From Pseudomonas hefeiensis (GTDB lineage Bacteria > Pseudomonadota > Gammaproteobacteria > Pseudomonadales > Pseudomonadaceae), in NCBI RefSeq assembly GCF_030687835.1, contig NZ_CP117449.1, forward strand, positions 3,472,001 to 3,536,000: 64,000 nt of DNA, read 5' to 3'. Below, one piece after another: positions 26,031 through 35,458 of this stretch; the first letter of the stretch is position 1; every line of letters starts with the position of its first letter. The notes below the pieces were generated by a model. That model worked only from the letters and a program-made list of their open reading frames with translations. It made no database searches and was not told where the DNA came from. Position numbers and translations under genes: made by a program.

Positions 26031-29000
26031 CAGCCCCTCCCGTTGATAACGCGCCAGATGGCGCCGCCTGGCTGCAAGCCCCTGGAGATAGCCGTTTCGG
26101 CTTCGACCTTGGCTGCCTGCTGGATACCCTTGCCCAGTTGCGTGGTATCTTCCGCTGTGGTCGCGCCACCGTCACCGGCGGTCTGCACGGAAACTGCCAC
26201 GGGGAAGTTGTAAACGTTCCCCCCGCCACTGCTGCCACCACTGATAGCCCGCACACCCAACTGACCGCCGGCCGTGCGGGTCAGTGGCATGATCGCCTCA
26301 TCCCCTGCTTCGCCCATTACCCCGATCCCGCCGCCAGCCATACCGAAAGCTGTCGGCTTGCTCACGATGGAGTTCGTGAAGGCGCCGCCGTTGGCGAACA
26401 TCTGCACGCCGCCCAACCAAGCGCCGCCCTTGGCCTGCACGCTGCCCGGGGTGAAACCTGATAGGTCGCCGGAATACCCGGCCTGGGTTGAGCCGGCAGA
26501 TGTGGCCCCTCCACCGAAATACGAGCCGGCGGCAGATGCGGCAAGACCGAAGAGCGCACTCATCGCATGGGAGCTGGCCTGCCGAACCGCAATGCGCGCC
26601 ATATCCGCGAGAATCGACTTGGTGAAATCAGCAAACGACAGCTTCCCTGTCATGGCGAAGTTGACGATCGCATCCTCCATTGAGCTGAAGGCGTTGGTGA
26701 ACAGGCTTTTGGTCTGCCCGGCCACGTCCCGCGCCGATTCCAGGTAGTTCTGCCATGCCGACGATGCGCCTGCGCTCCAGCTACCCTGGGCAGCAGTCAT
26801 GTCGTCATAGTTGGCCTGGACGGTGTCGTGCAGATCCTGTTGCGTGGTTTTCAGTGCATTGAGCTTCTGCGTGTACTCGTCGAGGCTCATGCCTCGGGAG
26901 CCGTCGCCGTACTGATTTGCCAGTTCCAGGCGCTGCTGGTTGATGCGGTCGTCGATGCCGTTCTGCTGGTCCGTCAGCCCACGCTGGCGATCACCTTGGC
27001 CGAGACCAGATGCAGCACGAATACCTTGCTGCCGAAGCGTTTCCACTTGCCGCTGTAGCGCCCCGGTGTATGTGCTAACTGCCAGGGTCTGCTTGCGCAG
27101 CCGGCCTTCCTCATTGGTTGCAATGATCGAGAGTTGGCTGTCCGTTTCCTGCTGGGCCTTGACCATCGCGGAGCGTGCATCGCTGATCTTCTGGTCGATC
27201 TGGATGATGTGCGAGGCAGTCGTTCCCTTTTTGGTCTTCGCTGCCTCCAATGCAGAGATTTCTGCCTCGTAACCCTGGGCAACCTCAACCGCTTCCTGTT
27301 TCAGCAGACTGACCCGCTGTTCGGTGTAGCTCGCCTGGCTGATGACCCCGGCGCGCTGCGAAGCCTCCAGCTCTTTGTCGGCGTTTTTGTAATAGGCCAG
27401 GGTTTCGGCCAGGAGGTTTTTCGCGTTGTTAAAGCCGGTCAGGTCGACGCTGCCTGTGGCCCCCTTCGGATCCTTGAACTTGTCGTTGATGTTGGAGATG
27501 TTCTTGTCGATTGCCGCCTGGTCGAGCCGAGCATCCTTTGGGTCAACCTTGCGGATATCGTCGAGCTGCTTCTTGTAATCCTTGATCGCGTCGGCGCGCT
27601 TCTGCTCATTGGTCAGTGACGACTTGGTGAGCGCGTCGATTTTCGACATGGCGGACACGGCGCTCATCTGTGCCTTGGCCTGCTCGCCCTGCCACTTCGC
27701 AATATCGGCCTCGGCCACCTGCTGATCCTCCAGCATGTTCAGCCGATTGGTGTAGAGGTCGATCATCTCCTGCTTGTTCTGAAACAACCCGACATCGCCG
27801 GACTGCGCAGCGGCCAGGTTGCTCCGGGCCTGCTCAATGTCCGAGCCGATGTCCTGGCGACCCAGGTTCTTCAACTGATCAGCAGCCCGGGCGACTGCGT
27901 TGTATCCCTTCTCCCAGAAGCTCAGGTTTTCGAGGATCTTCGGCGTGCGCTCGTTGATGGCGTCGGCATATTGCTCGGTCGCGAGCTTCACAGCGCCAGC
28001 ATGGTCGCCCTGCTCTTCCAGAGCGGCGATCTGCGAATAGACCGAAGCTGTCAGGTAGTGATACTGCTCGTTGAGCGCGGCGGAGGCCTTGACTGGGTCA
28101 TCTGCAAGCTTTTTGAACTCTGCGACAGTGTCGCCGACAGCCTTGCCCGTGGCTTCCTGCATCGAAATGGCAGCCTGGGCGATGCCTACGAAACTTTCAC
28201 CAGCGATCTTGCCGCTGCCTGCCAATGAGGCCAGAACATCGGCAGCCGCACCGGTTGTGCCTATGGTGGCGCTCACCTGGCGAGCCATGTCGCCAAGTTG
28301 CCCGGCACTCACGCCTGCATAGTTGCCGGTCAGGGTCAGTGATTCGTTGAAGTCGTCCTGCTCTTTACCGCCCTTGTAAAAGGCAACCCCAAGCGCGCCG
28401 ACGGCTGCCGTTGCCAGCGCGATAGGAGCAAGAATTGCGAGCAGTCCAGCAGCCGATGCGCCAGCACCAGCCCCCAACTGCGCGACGGCCCGCACACCGC
28501 TGCCCCAGTCTCCCGAGGACAGAGCGTTGCCGAGCTGAACGACGTTCTCCTGGGCCTGGCGTGAGCCGAGCCGCAGCTTGTCGAATCCGCTAGAGGTCTT
28601 TTCGAGCTTCGCGTAATCCTTGTCGATTTTGCTCAAGGACGTGTTGAACTGGTCCTGACTGATCCGGCCGGCGTCCAGGTGCTTACCCAGATCCTCGACC
28701 TGCTTGTCCAGCTTCGCCATTGCCGCGCGGGCTGGATCAATTGCACCCAGCAGGCTGTTGAGTGCCCTCTGCTCGTCCATGGTGGACTTGGCCAGGGCTA
28801 CCTGTTGCTTGTCGAGTTGGGCGGTGATCTTGGTGAACTCAGCCTCGCCATAGGCGCCGGTCTTGGTCAGCTTGGCCAGAGCGTCCCGCTGCTTCGCCAG
28901 GTCCTGGGTGGTTTTGGCGCCGGTGGACAGCGACTTCTCCAGAGCCTGCATTTCATTCATCAGCGAAACGGCGGACTGCTCGGCCCGACCGCCAGCCTTC

Positions 29001-29077
29001 GCCATTTCATCCAGGCTGGTTTTCGCCTGAATTGCATCGGCCGAGTCGATCTTGACGCCGAGTTCTGCAATGTTCAT
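26030..29077 (-). CDS. Tail tape measure protein (gpH-like)
   Basis: A 1,015-residue protein with long coiled coils, a hydrophobic stretch near residues 210-235 and a C-terminal Gly/Ala-rich region containing GMAGGGIGVMGEAGDEAIMP, typical of lambda-type tape measures. Its length sets tail length. Confidence 0.93.
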   Translation of the reverse strand: MNIAELGVKIDSADAIQAKTSLDEMAKAGGRAEQSAVSLMNEMQALEKSLSTGAKTTQDLAKQRDALAKLTKTGAYGEAEFTKITAQLDKQQVALAKSTMDEQRALNSLLGAIDPARAAMAKLDKQVEDLGKHLDAGRISQDQFNTSLSKIDKDYAKLEKTSSGFDKLRLGSRQAQENVVQLGNALSSGDWGSGVRAVAQLGAGAGASAAGLLAILAPIALATAAVGALGVAFYKGGKEQDDFNESLTLTGNYAGVSAGQLGDMARQVSATIGTTGAAADVLASLAGSGKIAGESFVGIAQAAISMQEATGKAVGDTVAEFKKLADDPVKASAALNEQYHYLTASVYSQIAALEEQGDHAGAVKLATEQYADAINERTPKILENLSFWEKGYNAVARAADQLKNLGRQDIGSDIEQARSNLAAAQSGDVGLFQNKQEMIDLYTNRLNMLEDQQVAEADIAKWQGEQAKAQMSAVSAMSKIDALTKSSLTNEQKRADAIKDYKKQLDDIRKVDPKDARLDQAAIDKNISNINDKFKDPKGATGSVDLTGFNNAKNLLAETLAYYKNADKELEASQRAGVISQASYTEQRVSLLKQEAVEVAQGYEAEISALEAAKTKKGTTASHIIQIDQKISDARSAMVKAQQETDSQLSIIATNEEGRLRKQTLAVSTYTGALQRQVETLRQQGIRAASGLGQGDRQRGLTDQQNGIDDRINQQRLELANQYGDGSRGMSLDEYTQKLNALKTTQQDLHDTVQANYDDMTAAQGSWSAGASSAWQNYLESARDVAGQTKSLFTNAFSSMEDAIVNFAMTGKLSFADFTKSILADMARIAVRQASSHAMSALFGLAASAAGSYFGGGATSAGSTQAGYSGDLSGFTPGSVQAKGGAWLGGVQMFANGGAFTNSIVSKPTAFGMAGGGIGVMGEAGDEAIMPLTRTAGGQLGVRAISGGSSGGGNVYNFPVAVSVQTAGDGGATTAEDTTQLGKGIQQAAKVEAETAISRGLQPGGAIWRVINGRG

Positions 29078-29104
29078 CGACTCACCTTGAATAAGTGCCC
29101 GTTG

Positions 29105-29434
29105 TTACGGGCGGTTGTCACGCATGTCAGCCATAACCGCGATAGCTTCCGATTCCATCACGCGGAGATCCTGAAAAACTGTCTGCCGCTGGTTCGCCGG
29201 CACTCCAACCAGGCGCATCACACTGGGGAGCACGCCGTAATCAAGGCCGGTTGCGCCGCACGCGCCGGTGCGCCACTGCGTTCCCATGGCGTCCATGACG
29301 AGGAACGAATGCCAGGCGTCCGGCCAGACCTCGAACGTCTCGTCATAGTCTTCAGGGGAGAATCCGAATACCGCTAGTTGTTCGGCGGTAGCGGCTGGCT
29401 CGTAGAGCGCCCGGGCAGCGGCCGTTAGTTTCCC
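29105..29434 (-). CDS. GT frameshift extension of the tail chaperone (DUF1799-like)
   Basis: A frame without a usable start, open through VFGFSPEDYDETFEVWPDAW and MGTQWRTGACGATGLDYGV, the DUF1799 pattern. It is entered by -1 frameshifting from the upstream chaperone gene at GGGAAAC. The fused product would be about 234 residues, like lambda gpGT, and should bind the tape measure and tail tube subunits during assembly. Confidence 0.8.
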   Translation of the reverse strand, partial: GKLTAAARALYEPAATAEQLAVFGFSPEDYDETFEVWPDAWHSFLVMDAMGTQWRTGACGATGLDYGVLPSVMRLVGVPANQRQTVFQDLRVMESEAIAVMADMRDNRP

Positions 29435-29808
29435 AGGCGAGCCTTGCCGAAAGCGTCGCTGTAGGCCTTTACCACCGCATCCGAAACACCGATGCAGCTC
29501 TTCACCAGGGCGGTGATGGATTCGTCGTTGAGCTTGTCGCTGAAGCCCCAGGCAACAACCAGATCCCGGATCTGATCAACACCTTGCTCGACTTCTGCTT
29601 CGGTGATCTGCGAAATGGTGGGCTCAGTGCCCTTGAAGCTCTCGTTGAGGGTTTCGGCTTTCGCGCTCCAGGCGTCGAACAGCTCTGCCAGGGCGGTTCG
29701 ATCTCGGTACTGGAAGGTGAACGGCACCATCACTGGCTTGCCGCCCACCTGGGGAATCGCTACATCAACCGTGAAGGTCGGCTTTGGCGCGATAGAGAAC
29801 TTTGCCAT
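29425..29808 (-). CDS. Tail assembly chaperone (gpG-like)
   Basis: A 127-residue protein between the tube protein and the tape measure, starting MAKFSIAPKPTFTVDVAIPQ. Its last codons read GGA AAC TAA, which form the slippery sequence leading to the GT product. Non-virion assembly factor by analogy with lambda. Confidence 0.85.
   Translation of the reverse strand: MAKFSIAPKPTFTVDVAIPQVGGKPVMVPFTFQYRDRTALAELFDAWSAKAETLNESFKGTEPTISQITEAEVEQGVDQIRDLVVAWGFSDKLNDESITALVKSCIGVSDAVVKAYSDAFGKARLGN
29428..29434 (-). other. Programmed -1 frameshift site GGGAAAC
   Basis: In the zero frame the chaperone ends G-GGA-AAC-TAA, a canonical X-XXY-YYZ heptamer. Slipping by -1 gives GGG AAA CTA and opens the DUF1799-like frame. 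Lambda uses GGGAAAG at the same place in its G/T genes. Confidence 0.85.
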
Positions 29809-29817
29809 AAGGCCTCC

Positions 29818-30465
29818 TTAGGCGTTGTAGCGGGTCGGGCGGGATGCGAACGACAGCGTGATAGTCCGAGTCATGATGTTGTTTCGGTTCATAGTCGGGG
29901 TCGCGGTGATCGACACGTAGGCGTAGTAGAGAATGGTCGAGCCCGAAGGAAGGTTCGCGCGGATCAAGCGCGGCTCCTTATCCTCATCAGCAGCTTCAAC
30001 GACCGCGACGAATGCCTGGTTCGGGTCATCCGCCACCGGTAGCGTCATGCTGCTGGCCGACTTGGTGGTCGGGAGCTGGCGGTCATCGTCATCTTCCAGG
30101 AAGCCGTAGGTGAGGAACTGCTGATCGCCACCATTTGCCGCTGGCTCAGTGATCTGCGAAATCTGAACCCAGCCAGAAGCCGCACGAACAGAGCCAGCCC
30201 CGGAGCCCGCTGGGTAGGCCTTCACGTTGGTGGTGTTGATACCTTCTGCCGCGAAGTCGCCGACGTCCGAGTCGATAACCCGCGCGGGACGACCGTTCAG
30301 CTTCGCCCAGCCCGAGTCAACAACGATGGTGTCGCCATCGGCCAGGCCATGGGCCGCGGCTGTCAGCAGCGCCGGGTTGGCGTTGGAGATGGCGGTGAAC
30401 GGCTTCGCAAGGCTCATCACACTCGCGATTTCAAAAGTAGTGCCGTTGGGAATAGAAACGCTCAT
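29818..30465 (-). CDS. Major tail tube protein
   Basis: A 215-residue protein starting MSVSIPNGTTFEIASVMS, with a short Ig-like or tube-domain pattern, located just before the chaperone as in siphophages. GAGG precedes the ATG at 30465. Confidence 0.8.
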   Translation of the reverse strand: MSVSIPNGTTFEIASVMSLAKPFTAISNANPALLTAAAHGLADGDTIVVDSGWAKLNGRPARVIDSDVGDFAAEGINTTNVKAYPAGSGAGSVRAASGWVQISQITEPAANGGDQQFLTYGFLEDDDDRQLPTTKSASSMTLPVADDPNQAFVAVVEAADEDKEPRLIRANLPSGSTILYYAYVSITATPTMNRNNIMTRTITLSFASRPTRYNA

Positions 30466-30490
30466 GGGTTTTCCTCTGTGCAGAAATGAC

Positions 30491-30512
30491 AAAACCCGCT
30501 CAATGGCGGGTT
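30491..30512 (-). terminator. Leftward terminator-like hairpin before the tail tube gene
   Basis: AACCCGC (30493-30499) pairs with GCGGGTT (30506-30512), with a short T-run on the minus strand. Confidence 0.55.
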
Positions 30513-30534
30513 CCGGGGTTGCCCAACGGGCGGA

Positions 30535-30951
30535 TTAAGTCGTGTCGGCTCGGTACTGGAAGGACACCGGCAACGTGAAGGCGGTGTCTTCGGTCTGTTC
30601 AGGACCGGGTTCAACTGGAGTCATGATCAGAGCCGTGAGCCCATCACGGACAAGGCGATCGTTCAGCGGGTACAGCGCGGCGAGCTCATCGGCGATCGTC
30701 TCGGCGCCGGCGGGACCATTGCCCGCCGGCGTCACGATGGTGATTTGAAACAGCCCGCTGTAGAGCCGGTGCGCGCCGGCCAGGTCGTTGCTGTCGGTCC
30801 CGGCGGGAAGCAGGAACGCCCGCAGGTGCGTCTCATCAATGTTCGGGGTGAATGGCACGTTCTGGTAGGCGATGCGCAACGTCGGTGTTCTGGCGGCGGC
30901 CCAGGCCTTGAGGCGCGATTCCAGCAACGAGCGGATTATCTTGTGGCTCAT
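30535..30951 (-). CDS. Tail terminator-like protein (DUF4128)
   Basis: A 138-residue protein with the NVPFTPNIDETHLRAFLLPA pattern of DUF4128/gpU-like terminators. It overlaps the gene upstream by 4 bp. It should cap the tail tube and join it to the head. Confidence 0.75.
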   Translation of the reverse strand: MSHKIIRSLLESRLKAWAAARTPTLRIAYQNVPFTPNIDETHLRAFLLPAGTDSNDLAGAHRLYSGLFQITIVTPAGNGPAGAETIADELAALYPLNDRLVRDGLTALIMTPVEPGPEQTEDTAFTLPVSFQYRADTT

Positions 30952-31544
30952 ACCTGGTTGTTCCTAATGGCCTCCAGCACGATCTGCTGGAAGCGGGCCA
31001 CGGTGATACGAACCATGCCGCCGGGGGCTTGGGTCGAATGCCCGAACTCGAGCGGGACGGCATACGGCAAGTTGTTGATGATGTAGGCCATTTGGCCGGC
31101 GGTGAAGTCGTTCATCGCGGCCACTAGAGCAGCAGTGGTGTCAGCACCGCTCGGGTCGACGTCATCAAAAGTGACGTTCTCGACCACACCGAGCGATATG
31201 TGCCAGTTCGCACGGAAGCGACCGCCGACATATCCCTCGGGCGCCTTGACGTCCATGCCATCGTTGAGTTTGCGGCCTTTCTTGAGCAGGTCACCCTTCG
31301 TGAGATTGTCCGGGTCGCTGCGCAGTTCGGCGTTGTGGTCGTCGACAGCCTTGTTGTACTGGGTCGCCACTGCGTTCTGGGCCCATATCTCCGGGTTACC
31401 CACGGGAGACATACGGATCAGGCTGCTACCAACCTCGATGATGATCTCGCGCACACTGGCGTCGATGGCTTCACCGGTTTGGGCAGCGAATTCCGCCAGA
31501 CTCAGGGCGAAGCTGCCGGACTGGCCTGTTCCGCGATTTGCCAT
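30948..31544 (-). CDS. HK97 gp10-like structural protein
   Basis: A 198-residue protein with SPVGNPEIW near residue 46 and a C-terminal LEFGHSTQAPGGMVRITVARF, a pattern seen in gp10-like head-tail joining proteins. Lies in the connector block. Confidence 0.7.
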   Translation of the reverse strand: MANRGTGQSGSFALSLAEFAAQTGEAIDASVREIIIEVGSSLIRMSPVGNPEIWAQNAVATQYNKAVDDHNAELRSDPDNLTKGDLLKKGRKLNDGMDVKAPEGYVGGRFRANWHISLGVVENVTFDDVDPSGADTTAALVAAMNDFTAGQMAYIINNLPYAVPLEFGHSTQAPGGMVRITVARFQQIVLEAIRNNQV

Positions 31545-31545
31545 A

Positions 31546-31935
31546 TCAAACCCTCAACTGAACGGTCCAGGTTGCGCCCGCGGGATCCTGGCTAACGTTC
31601 AGGGCTCGCTTGCCACCGATGACATCGCCAATTTCAGGCGTCGCCACGGTGGCGGTCGGAACGCTAAGCAGCGTGATGAATAATTCGTTCTGCAGGATGG
31701 TGAGCTTCTGGTCGGTCGTCTGGATCAACGTTCCGTCGATTTCCTTGCTGAGGTAGCTGCCGAAAATGCCACGCCCTGCATAGCTTGTGATGACTTCAGG
31801 GATGGTTCCGGTTTCAGGGTCATATTCGCCCTGGACTTTCCGAACCCCGACTACAGGCTTCACGGCATCGGCCAGACCATCCGGGTCGTCAAACGCCTCG
31901 GCCAGTTCCGCCTGGATCTCTTCGCGCATCCCCAT
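31546..31935 (-). CDS. Head-tail connector-region protein
   Basis: A 129-residue protein; start MGMREEIQAELAEAFDDPDG is chosen at 31935. Position two genes after the capsid suggests a head-completion or stopper protein. Relatives are sometimes misnamed glutamate 5-kinase; no kinase motif is seen. Confidence 0.6.
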   Translation of the reverse strand: MGMREEIQAELAEAFDDPDGLADAVKPVVGVRKVQGEYDPETGTIPEVITSYAGRGIFGSYLSKEIDGTLIQTTDQKLTILQNELFITLLSVPTATVATPEIGDVIGGKRALNVSQDPAGATWTVQLRV

Positions 31936-31937
31936 GG

Positions 31938-32315
31938 TTAGGTCCTTTTCAGCATCATCACGCCTGAGCGCTTGATCCAAGGCGCCAGAAGCGCCAGGGC
32001 GAAGTTCACGCCCGCCGACTGATCGGTAGAGCCGGCCACGTAGGTTTTGCTGACCGAGGTGCCAGACTGAGCCGATACTGTCTTGCTCTGCACTTCTTTC
32101 TGCGTGGACGTGTACAACTTGCCCGCCGCCGCTTCTTTCGCGACCTGAGCTCCAGCAAGCTTGATGGCTTCAGGGGTCGGATCGGCAACAGGTCGATTAA
32201 TCTTGGCCGTGAGCCAGGCGTTGGCCATAGCCACAGCAAGGACCGGATCACCAGTGCCGGCCCAGCCAGGACCCAACAGGGCGTCAACATCGGCAACGGT
32301 GATGAAGTCGGTCAT
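31938..32315 (-). CDS. Head-tail connector-like protein
   Basis: A 125-residue protein starting MTDFITVADVDALLGPGWAG, resembling gp6-type adaptor proteins that bind the portal. Two bases separate it from the next gene. Confidence 0.6.
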   Translation of the reverse strand: MTDFITVADVDALLGPGWAGTGDPVLAVAMANAWLTAKINRPVADPTPEAIKLAGAQVAKEAAAGKLYTSTQKEVQSKTVSAQSGTSVSKTYVAGSTDQSAGVNFALALLAPWIKRSGVMMLKRT

Positions 32316-32325
32316 TTGCCTGTCC

Positions 32326-32763
32326 TTATTCCTTCGGCACCAGGGCCTGGAGATCTTCTTTCAGCGCGGTGGATTCGAAGGCGATGCCCTTGCGGGTGAG
32401 CCACTCTTTCAGCTCCGGGACCTTCATTTTCAGAGGGTCGGTTTCGGGCGGATCCTGCTCAGCCTTCAACGCTTCCGCGATTTCCTCGGGAGTGCTGCGC
32501 GAGGCATAGCCTTCGGGTGGATAGGCGCTCGCCTTGTGGCCGGCGGCGATGAACTCGGCAACCGTTGGGCCGTCTTCACGCAAGAGCGGGGCCTTGCCGT
32601 CAGTTACGATGATCCCGGCGCGCTTGTAAGCCTCGATGATGTTCGGCTTGTCACCGTCAACCACCACCTCTTTGGCTCCACCAATGACGCCGAAGAACTG
32701 GTCGAGCAGGCGATAACAGACCCCGGACTCGTTGCCCGGCTTGTCGGTGTAGATAATCTTCAT
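32326..32763 (-). CDS. Capsid-region protein with a C-terminal SAP/HeH helix
   Basis: A 145-residue protein whose end (LKMKVPELKEWLTRKGI) looks like an SAP/HeH nucleic-acid-binding helix-extension-helix. It lies directly after the capsid gene. Role in the head unknown. Confidence 0.55.
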   Translation of the reverse strand: MKIIYTDKPGNESGVCYRLLDQFFGVIGGAKEVVVDGDKPNIIEAYKRAGIIVTDGKAPLLREDGPTVAEFIAAGHKASAYPPEGYASRSTPEEIAEALKAEQDPPETDPLKMKVPELKEWLTRKGIAFESTALKEDLQALVPKE

Positions 32764-32814
32764 GACTCTCTCCAGATCGGTCAGGGCGCAATCAAGCGCC
32801 CTGCCGAGGCTGAG

Positions 32815-33792
32815 TTATGGGGTGACGGTGCCGCTGATCACAGCGGCGAAAGGGACTTGCTTGCGGTCGAAGACCCGCTCCCAGTTGGCTGCGGCCGCGT
32901 ACTGGGTCGCCGTTGGGCTGAGGTTCTGGCTGTTCGCACCAACCCAACTGAAGCCGGCAGGCTGGAGGATGTAGGTTTTCCGCTCCCACAGGACCTCGGC
33001 ACCGCCGCCATTGCCGCCATCAGGCTTGCGCTGCATCTCTTCCGGCTTGTTCGGCTTGCCTACGCCGTAGCCGAATGCGCCCTCACCGAAGAACACCGAA
33101 AGGTACTGGCCGGGACCGTAGATGAGGCTGTCATCCATGAAGACTGGTTTGCCCAAGTAGGTGGCCAGGATGATTTTGCCAGTGGAGTCGCGCAGGTACT
33201 CGATCAGGTCCTGCTTGACCATCTGGTTCATGACAACCGAGTGAACACCAATGGCGGAGAACACGTCAGCAGCATCACCCGCAGTGAACGCAGCATCCTG
33301 GAACGCGCCCGCACTGATGGTCGCGCCAGCATCGACGACCATGTCACCGCCATCGTTGAGGATGTTCGAAGCGATCACACCCCGAGCCGCGCCCAGCAGG
33401 TAACGCTGCCACTGACGGTTCCAATAGGTACCGAAGCGGTTGCGAATGTGCTGCATCGGCTCACTGTTTGCCAGCTCGGCGGTCAAGTCAGACACGCCAT
33501 AACCTTTGTTTAGGTACAGCACGCGAGCACGCATGCTTTCCTGCTCCGCCTTGCCGACCTCGCCAAGGTCGTCCGGGTCATCGTTGCTGATGTTCGGCGC
33601 CTCATCCGGATCGAGGTCTTGCCAGTAGCTGACCTCGGCGGTGCCCTGGCTGCCGGAGGCGATTTCATCCAGCACTGGAGAACGGGTGACGATGCCGGAT
33701 TCGTATACGGCGGTTTTTTCCGGGCTGTTTACCGGGTCGAGGGACGCGTAGTACTCGCCGACGAAGATGTCGGACAGTTGGGTCGAAGCCAT
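32815..33792 (-). CDS. Major capsid protein
   Basis: A 325-residue protein following the scaffold, with an HK97-fold-like pattern (RYLLGAARGVIASNILN, then a structured C-terminal half). Length and position fit a P22/HK97-type coat protein. Probably the most abundant virion protein. Confidence 0.85.
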   Translation of the reverse strand: MASTQLSDIFVGEYYASLDPVNSPEKTAVYESGIVTRSPVLDEIASGSQGTAEVSYWQDLDPDEAPNISNDDPDDLGEVGKAEQESMRARVLYLNKGYGVSDLTAELANSEPMQHIRNRFGTYWNRQWQRYLLGAARGVIASNILNDGGDMVVDAGATISAGAFQDAAFTAGDAADVFSAIGVHSVVMNQMVKQDLIEYLRDSTGKIILATYLGKPVFMDDSLIYGPGQYLSVFFGEGAFGYGVGKPNKPEEMQRKPDGGNGGGAEVLWERKTYILQPAGFSWVGANSQNLSPTATQYAAAANWERVFDRKQVPFAAVISGTVTP

Positions 33793-33795
33793 GGG

Positions 33796-34533
33796 TTAGG
33801 TTCCTTTGGTGGCCTGAAGTTTTTTGAATGCTTCGGGGTTGGACGCGGCCAGCGCAGCGCGCTCTGTTTCCGTGTATTCGCCCCATTTCTTCGTGGCCTT
33901 GCCACCGTTGTCGCCGGTCTGCCCGGCGCCCTGAGCCCTTGGCCACAGGTGTGTTGCTGTTTCACGCAGCGATTCCGCCCATTCGAGCGGCGACAGAGGC
34001 GTTTTGCCGTCCTTGCCGTAGATGACCTCGCCATCACGGTCGGTGGCGATCGCCTCCCCGTCTTCACTGAGTTTGAAAGTGCCCCGGGCGCGCAGGATGA
34101 TGTCCTCGGCAGCCTCAGGGAGCGCACCGGCCTTGATGGCGGCTGCGCGGATTGAGTCGGCCAGGACTTTGTCGCTGTACTTGGCCGCGAAGGCCTCGGC
34201 CTTGTCAGCCCGCTCTTTCTGTGCGGCCAACTGCTTGTCATAGTCGGTGCGCAGGCGCTCGGTGCGACGGGTGATGACCTCGTCGAGCTTGCCCTCAGCG
34301 ATGAGTTTGGTTTCCTCATCCTGGCCGACTTTGGTCAGCAGGCCCTTCACCGCATCGATGTCCAGGCCTTCGAACTGGGTTTTGAAGCCGTCCAGTTCGG
34401 TCTTGGTCGTTTTGAGCGAGCCAAGCAGCTCGGTGTTTTTGTTCTTGAGGCCTTGAGTCGCTGCTTCCACCGCTGCTGCGATGGCCGATTTCACTGCCGG
34501 GTCTTCAAGATCAATCTGGTTTTCGTCTGCCAC
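33796..34533 (-). CDS. Capsid scaffold protein (GTG start)
   Basis: A 245-residue acidic coiled-coil protein directly before the capsid gene, typical of scaffolds. I place the start at the GTG at 34533 (MADENQIDLEDPAVKSA) because AAGGGG precedes it and upstream codons are poor. Confidence 0.75.
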   Translation of the reverse strand: MADENQIDLEDPAVKSAIAAAVEAATQGLKNKNTELLGSLKTTKTELDGFKTQFEGLDIDAVKGLLTKVGQDEETKLIAEGKLDEVITRRTERLRTDYDKQLAAQKERADKAEAFAAKYSDKVLADSIRAAAIKAGALPEAAEDIILRARGTFKLSEDGEAIATDRDGEVIYGKDGKTPLSPLEWAESLRETATHLWPRAQGAGQTGDNGGKATKKWGEYTETERAALAASNPEAFKKLQATKGT

Positions 34534-34575
34534 TTGGTGCACCCCTTGGGTTTGGTCGGCCCGCTTCGCAGGCAT

Positions 34576-34600
34576 AAAAAAACCCCGGCATGGCCGAGGT
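34576..34600 (-). terminator. Leftward terminator-like hairpin before the scaffold
   Basis: An imperfect GC stem (CCCCGGC against GCCGAGG) with seven T on the minus strand, inside the late operon. Confidence 0.6.
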
Positions 34601-34619
34601 CTGTATTTGATTTGCGAAT

Positions 34620-34886
34620 CTATCGGATGACTTTGAAATGCATAAGCCAGCCGCCTGAGTTGATGCCCATCTGATCTGGGAGAATGGCTGAGGCCCAGGG
34701 ATAAGCTTTCTGAAGCCTGGGAATTGCCAGGGCAATAATTTCATTCTTCATGCCGAGGGTCACATCTCCAGGTTCGATCTCCTGAAAATCGAGTATCGCA
34801 AAGATGTATGGGGAGCCCGTATCCCGCTCGGATTCGGGCTTTTCAGAAAGCTGTGTATCAAGGTATTCCTTTGCTGTTTTAGGCAC
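34620..34886 (-). CDS. Small hypothetical protein inside the head operon
   Basis: An 88-residue protein with a GTG start; GGAG is eight bases upstream. It is less GC-rich than its neighbours and ends just before a terminator, so it may be an inserted gene. Unrecognised. Confidence 0.55.
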   Translation of the reverse strand: MPKTAKEYLDTQLSEKPESERDTGSPYIFAILDFQEIEPGDVTLGMKNEIIALAIPRLQKAYPWASAILPDQMGINSGGWLMHFKVIR

Positions 34887-34962
34887 GTCTCAAGCTCCAT
34901 TTACGGGAGCTCGACTGTGCCATCCGCCACCTTAAGGCGGTACTTAAATGTGACGAACCACC

Positions 34963-35451
34963 CTAATTAGGCACAACAAGCAATCCACGCATTACCAGGT
35001 AATCGGCAAACTGCGTCCTGCTCGGTGCATACGGTGGAGGTCGAAGCATGGCGCCAGGGCTGCTGCGCAGCAATGCCACGCGCTCCCCGTCTTTCTCGGT
35101 GCCGAAGGCAGGCTCAGGAATGCCGAACCCGTTATCCGCTGCGTACAGCTCTACTGCCAGCCTGAGCTGACCCCATTCAATTTCGAACGGGACAAATGTT
35201 TCAGACAGGGTTTCCAAGCCAACCCTGCACTGCCGCCGGGGCCAGGCCATCGCCTGCGTGTCTCGCGTCTTGGCGCCCTTCCATTCCATGGCGTTCATGT
35301 CGGCAGCAGCGCGCAATAGCAGGGCCTTCTGCTCGTTTTCAGTAGCAGGAAGCGGGAAGCCGTAGTAGTTGCGGTAGAAGACCAGCTTCTCCAACGGCAC
35401 AAAGCTATTGGCGTCTGGCCGTCCTGTTCCATCCTCGACAATGATTAGCAT
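34963..35451 (-). CDS. DnaT-like/head connector protein
   Basis: A 162-residue protein starting MLIIVEDGTGRPDANSFVPL, the N-terminal pattern of phage DnaT-like putative connector proteins. Despite that family name its place between head morphogenesis and capsid genes argues for a structural role. Confidence 0.6.
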   Translation of the reverse strand: MLIIVEDGTGRPDANSFVPLEKLVFYRNYYGFPLPATENEQKALLLRAAADMNAMEWKGAKTRDTQAMAWPRRQCRVGLETLSETFVPFEIEWGQLRLAVELYAADNGFGIPEPAFGTEKDGERVALLRSSPGAMLRPPPYAPSRTQFADYLVMRGLLVVPN

Positions 35452-35458
35452 AAGGGGC

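Noticed and set aside
24660..26213. Rightward frame of 517 codons
   Set aside because: A GC-rich antisense shadow of the gpK, gpL and gpM genes, which have clear family motifs.
29105..29434. DUF1799-like frame as a broken gene
   Set aside because: The lack of a start is explained by the GGGAAAC slippery site in the preceding chaperone gene.
32161..33513. Rightward frame of 450 codons
   Set aside because: Antisense shadow of the capsid and connector genes.
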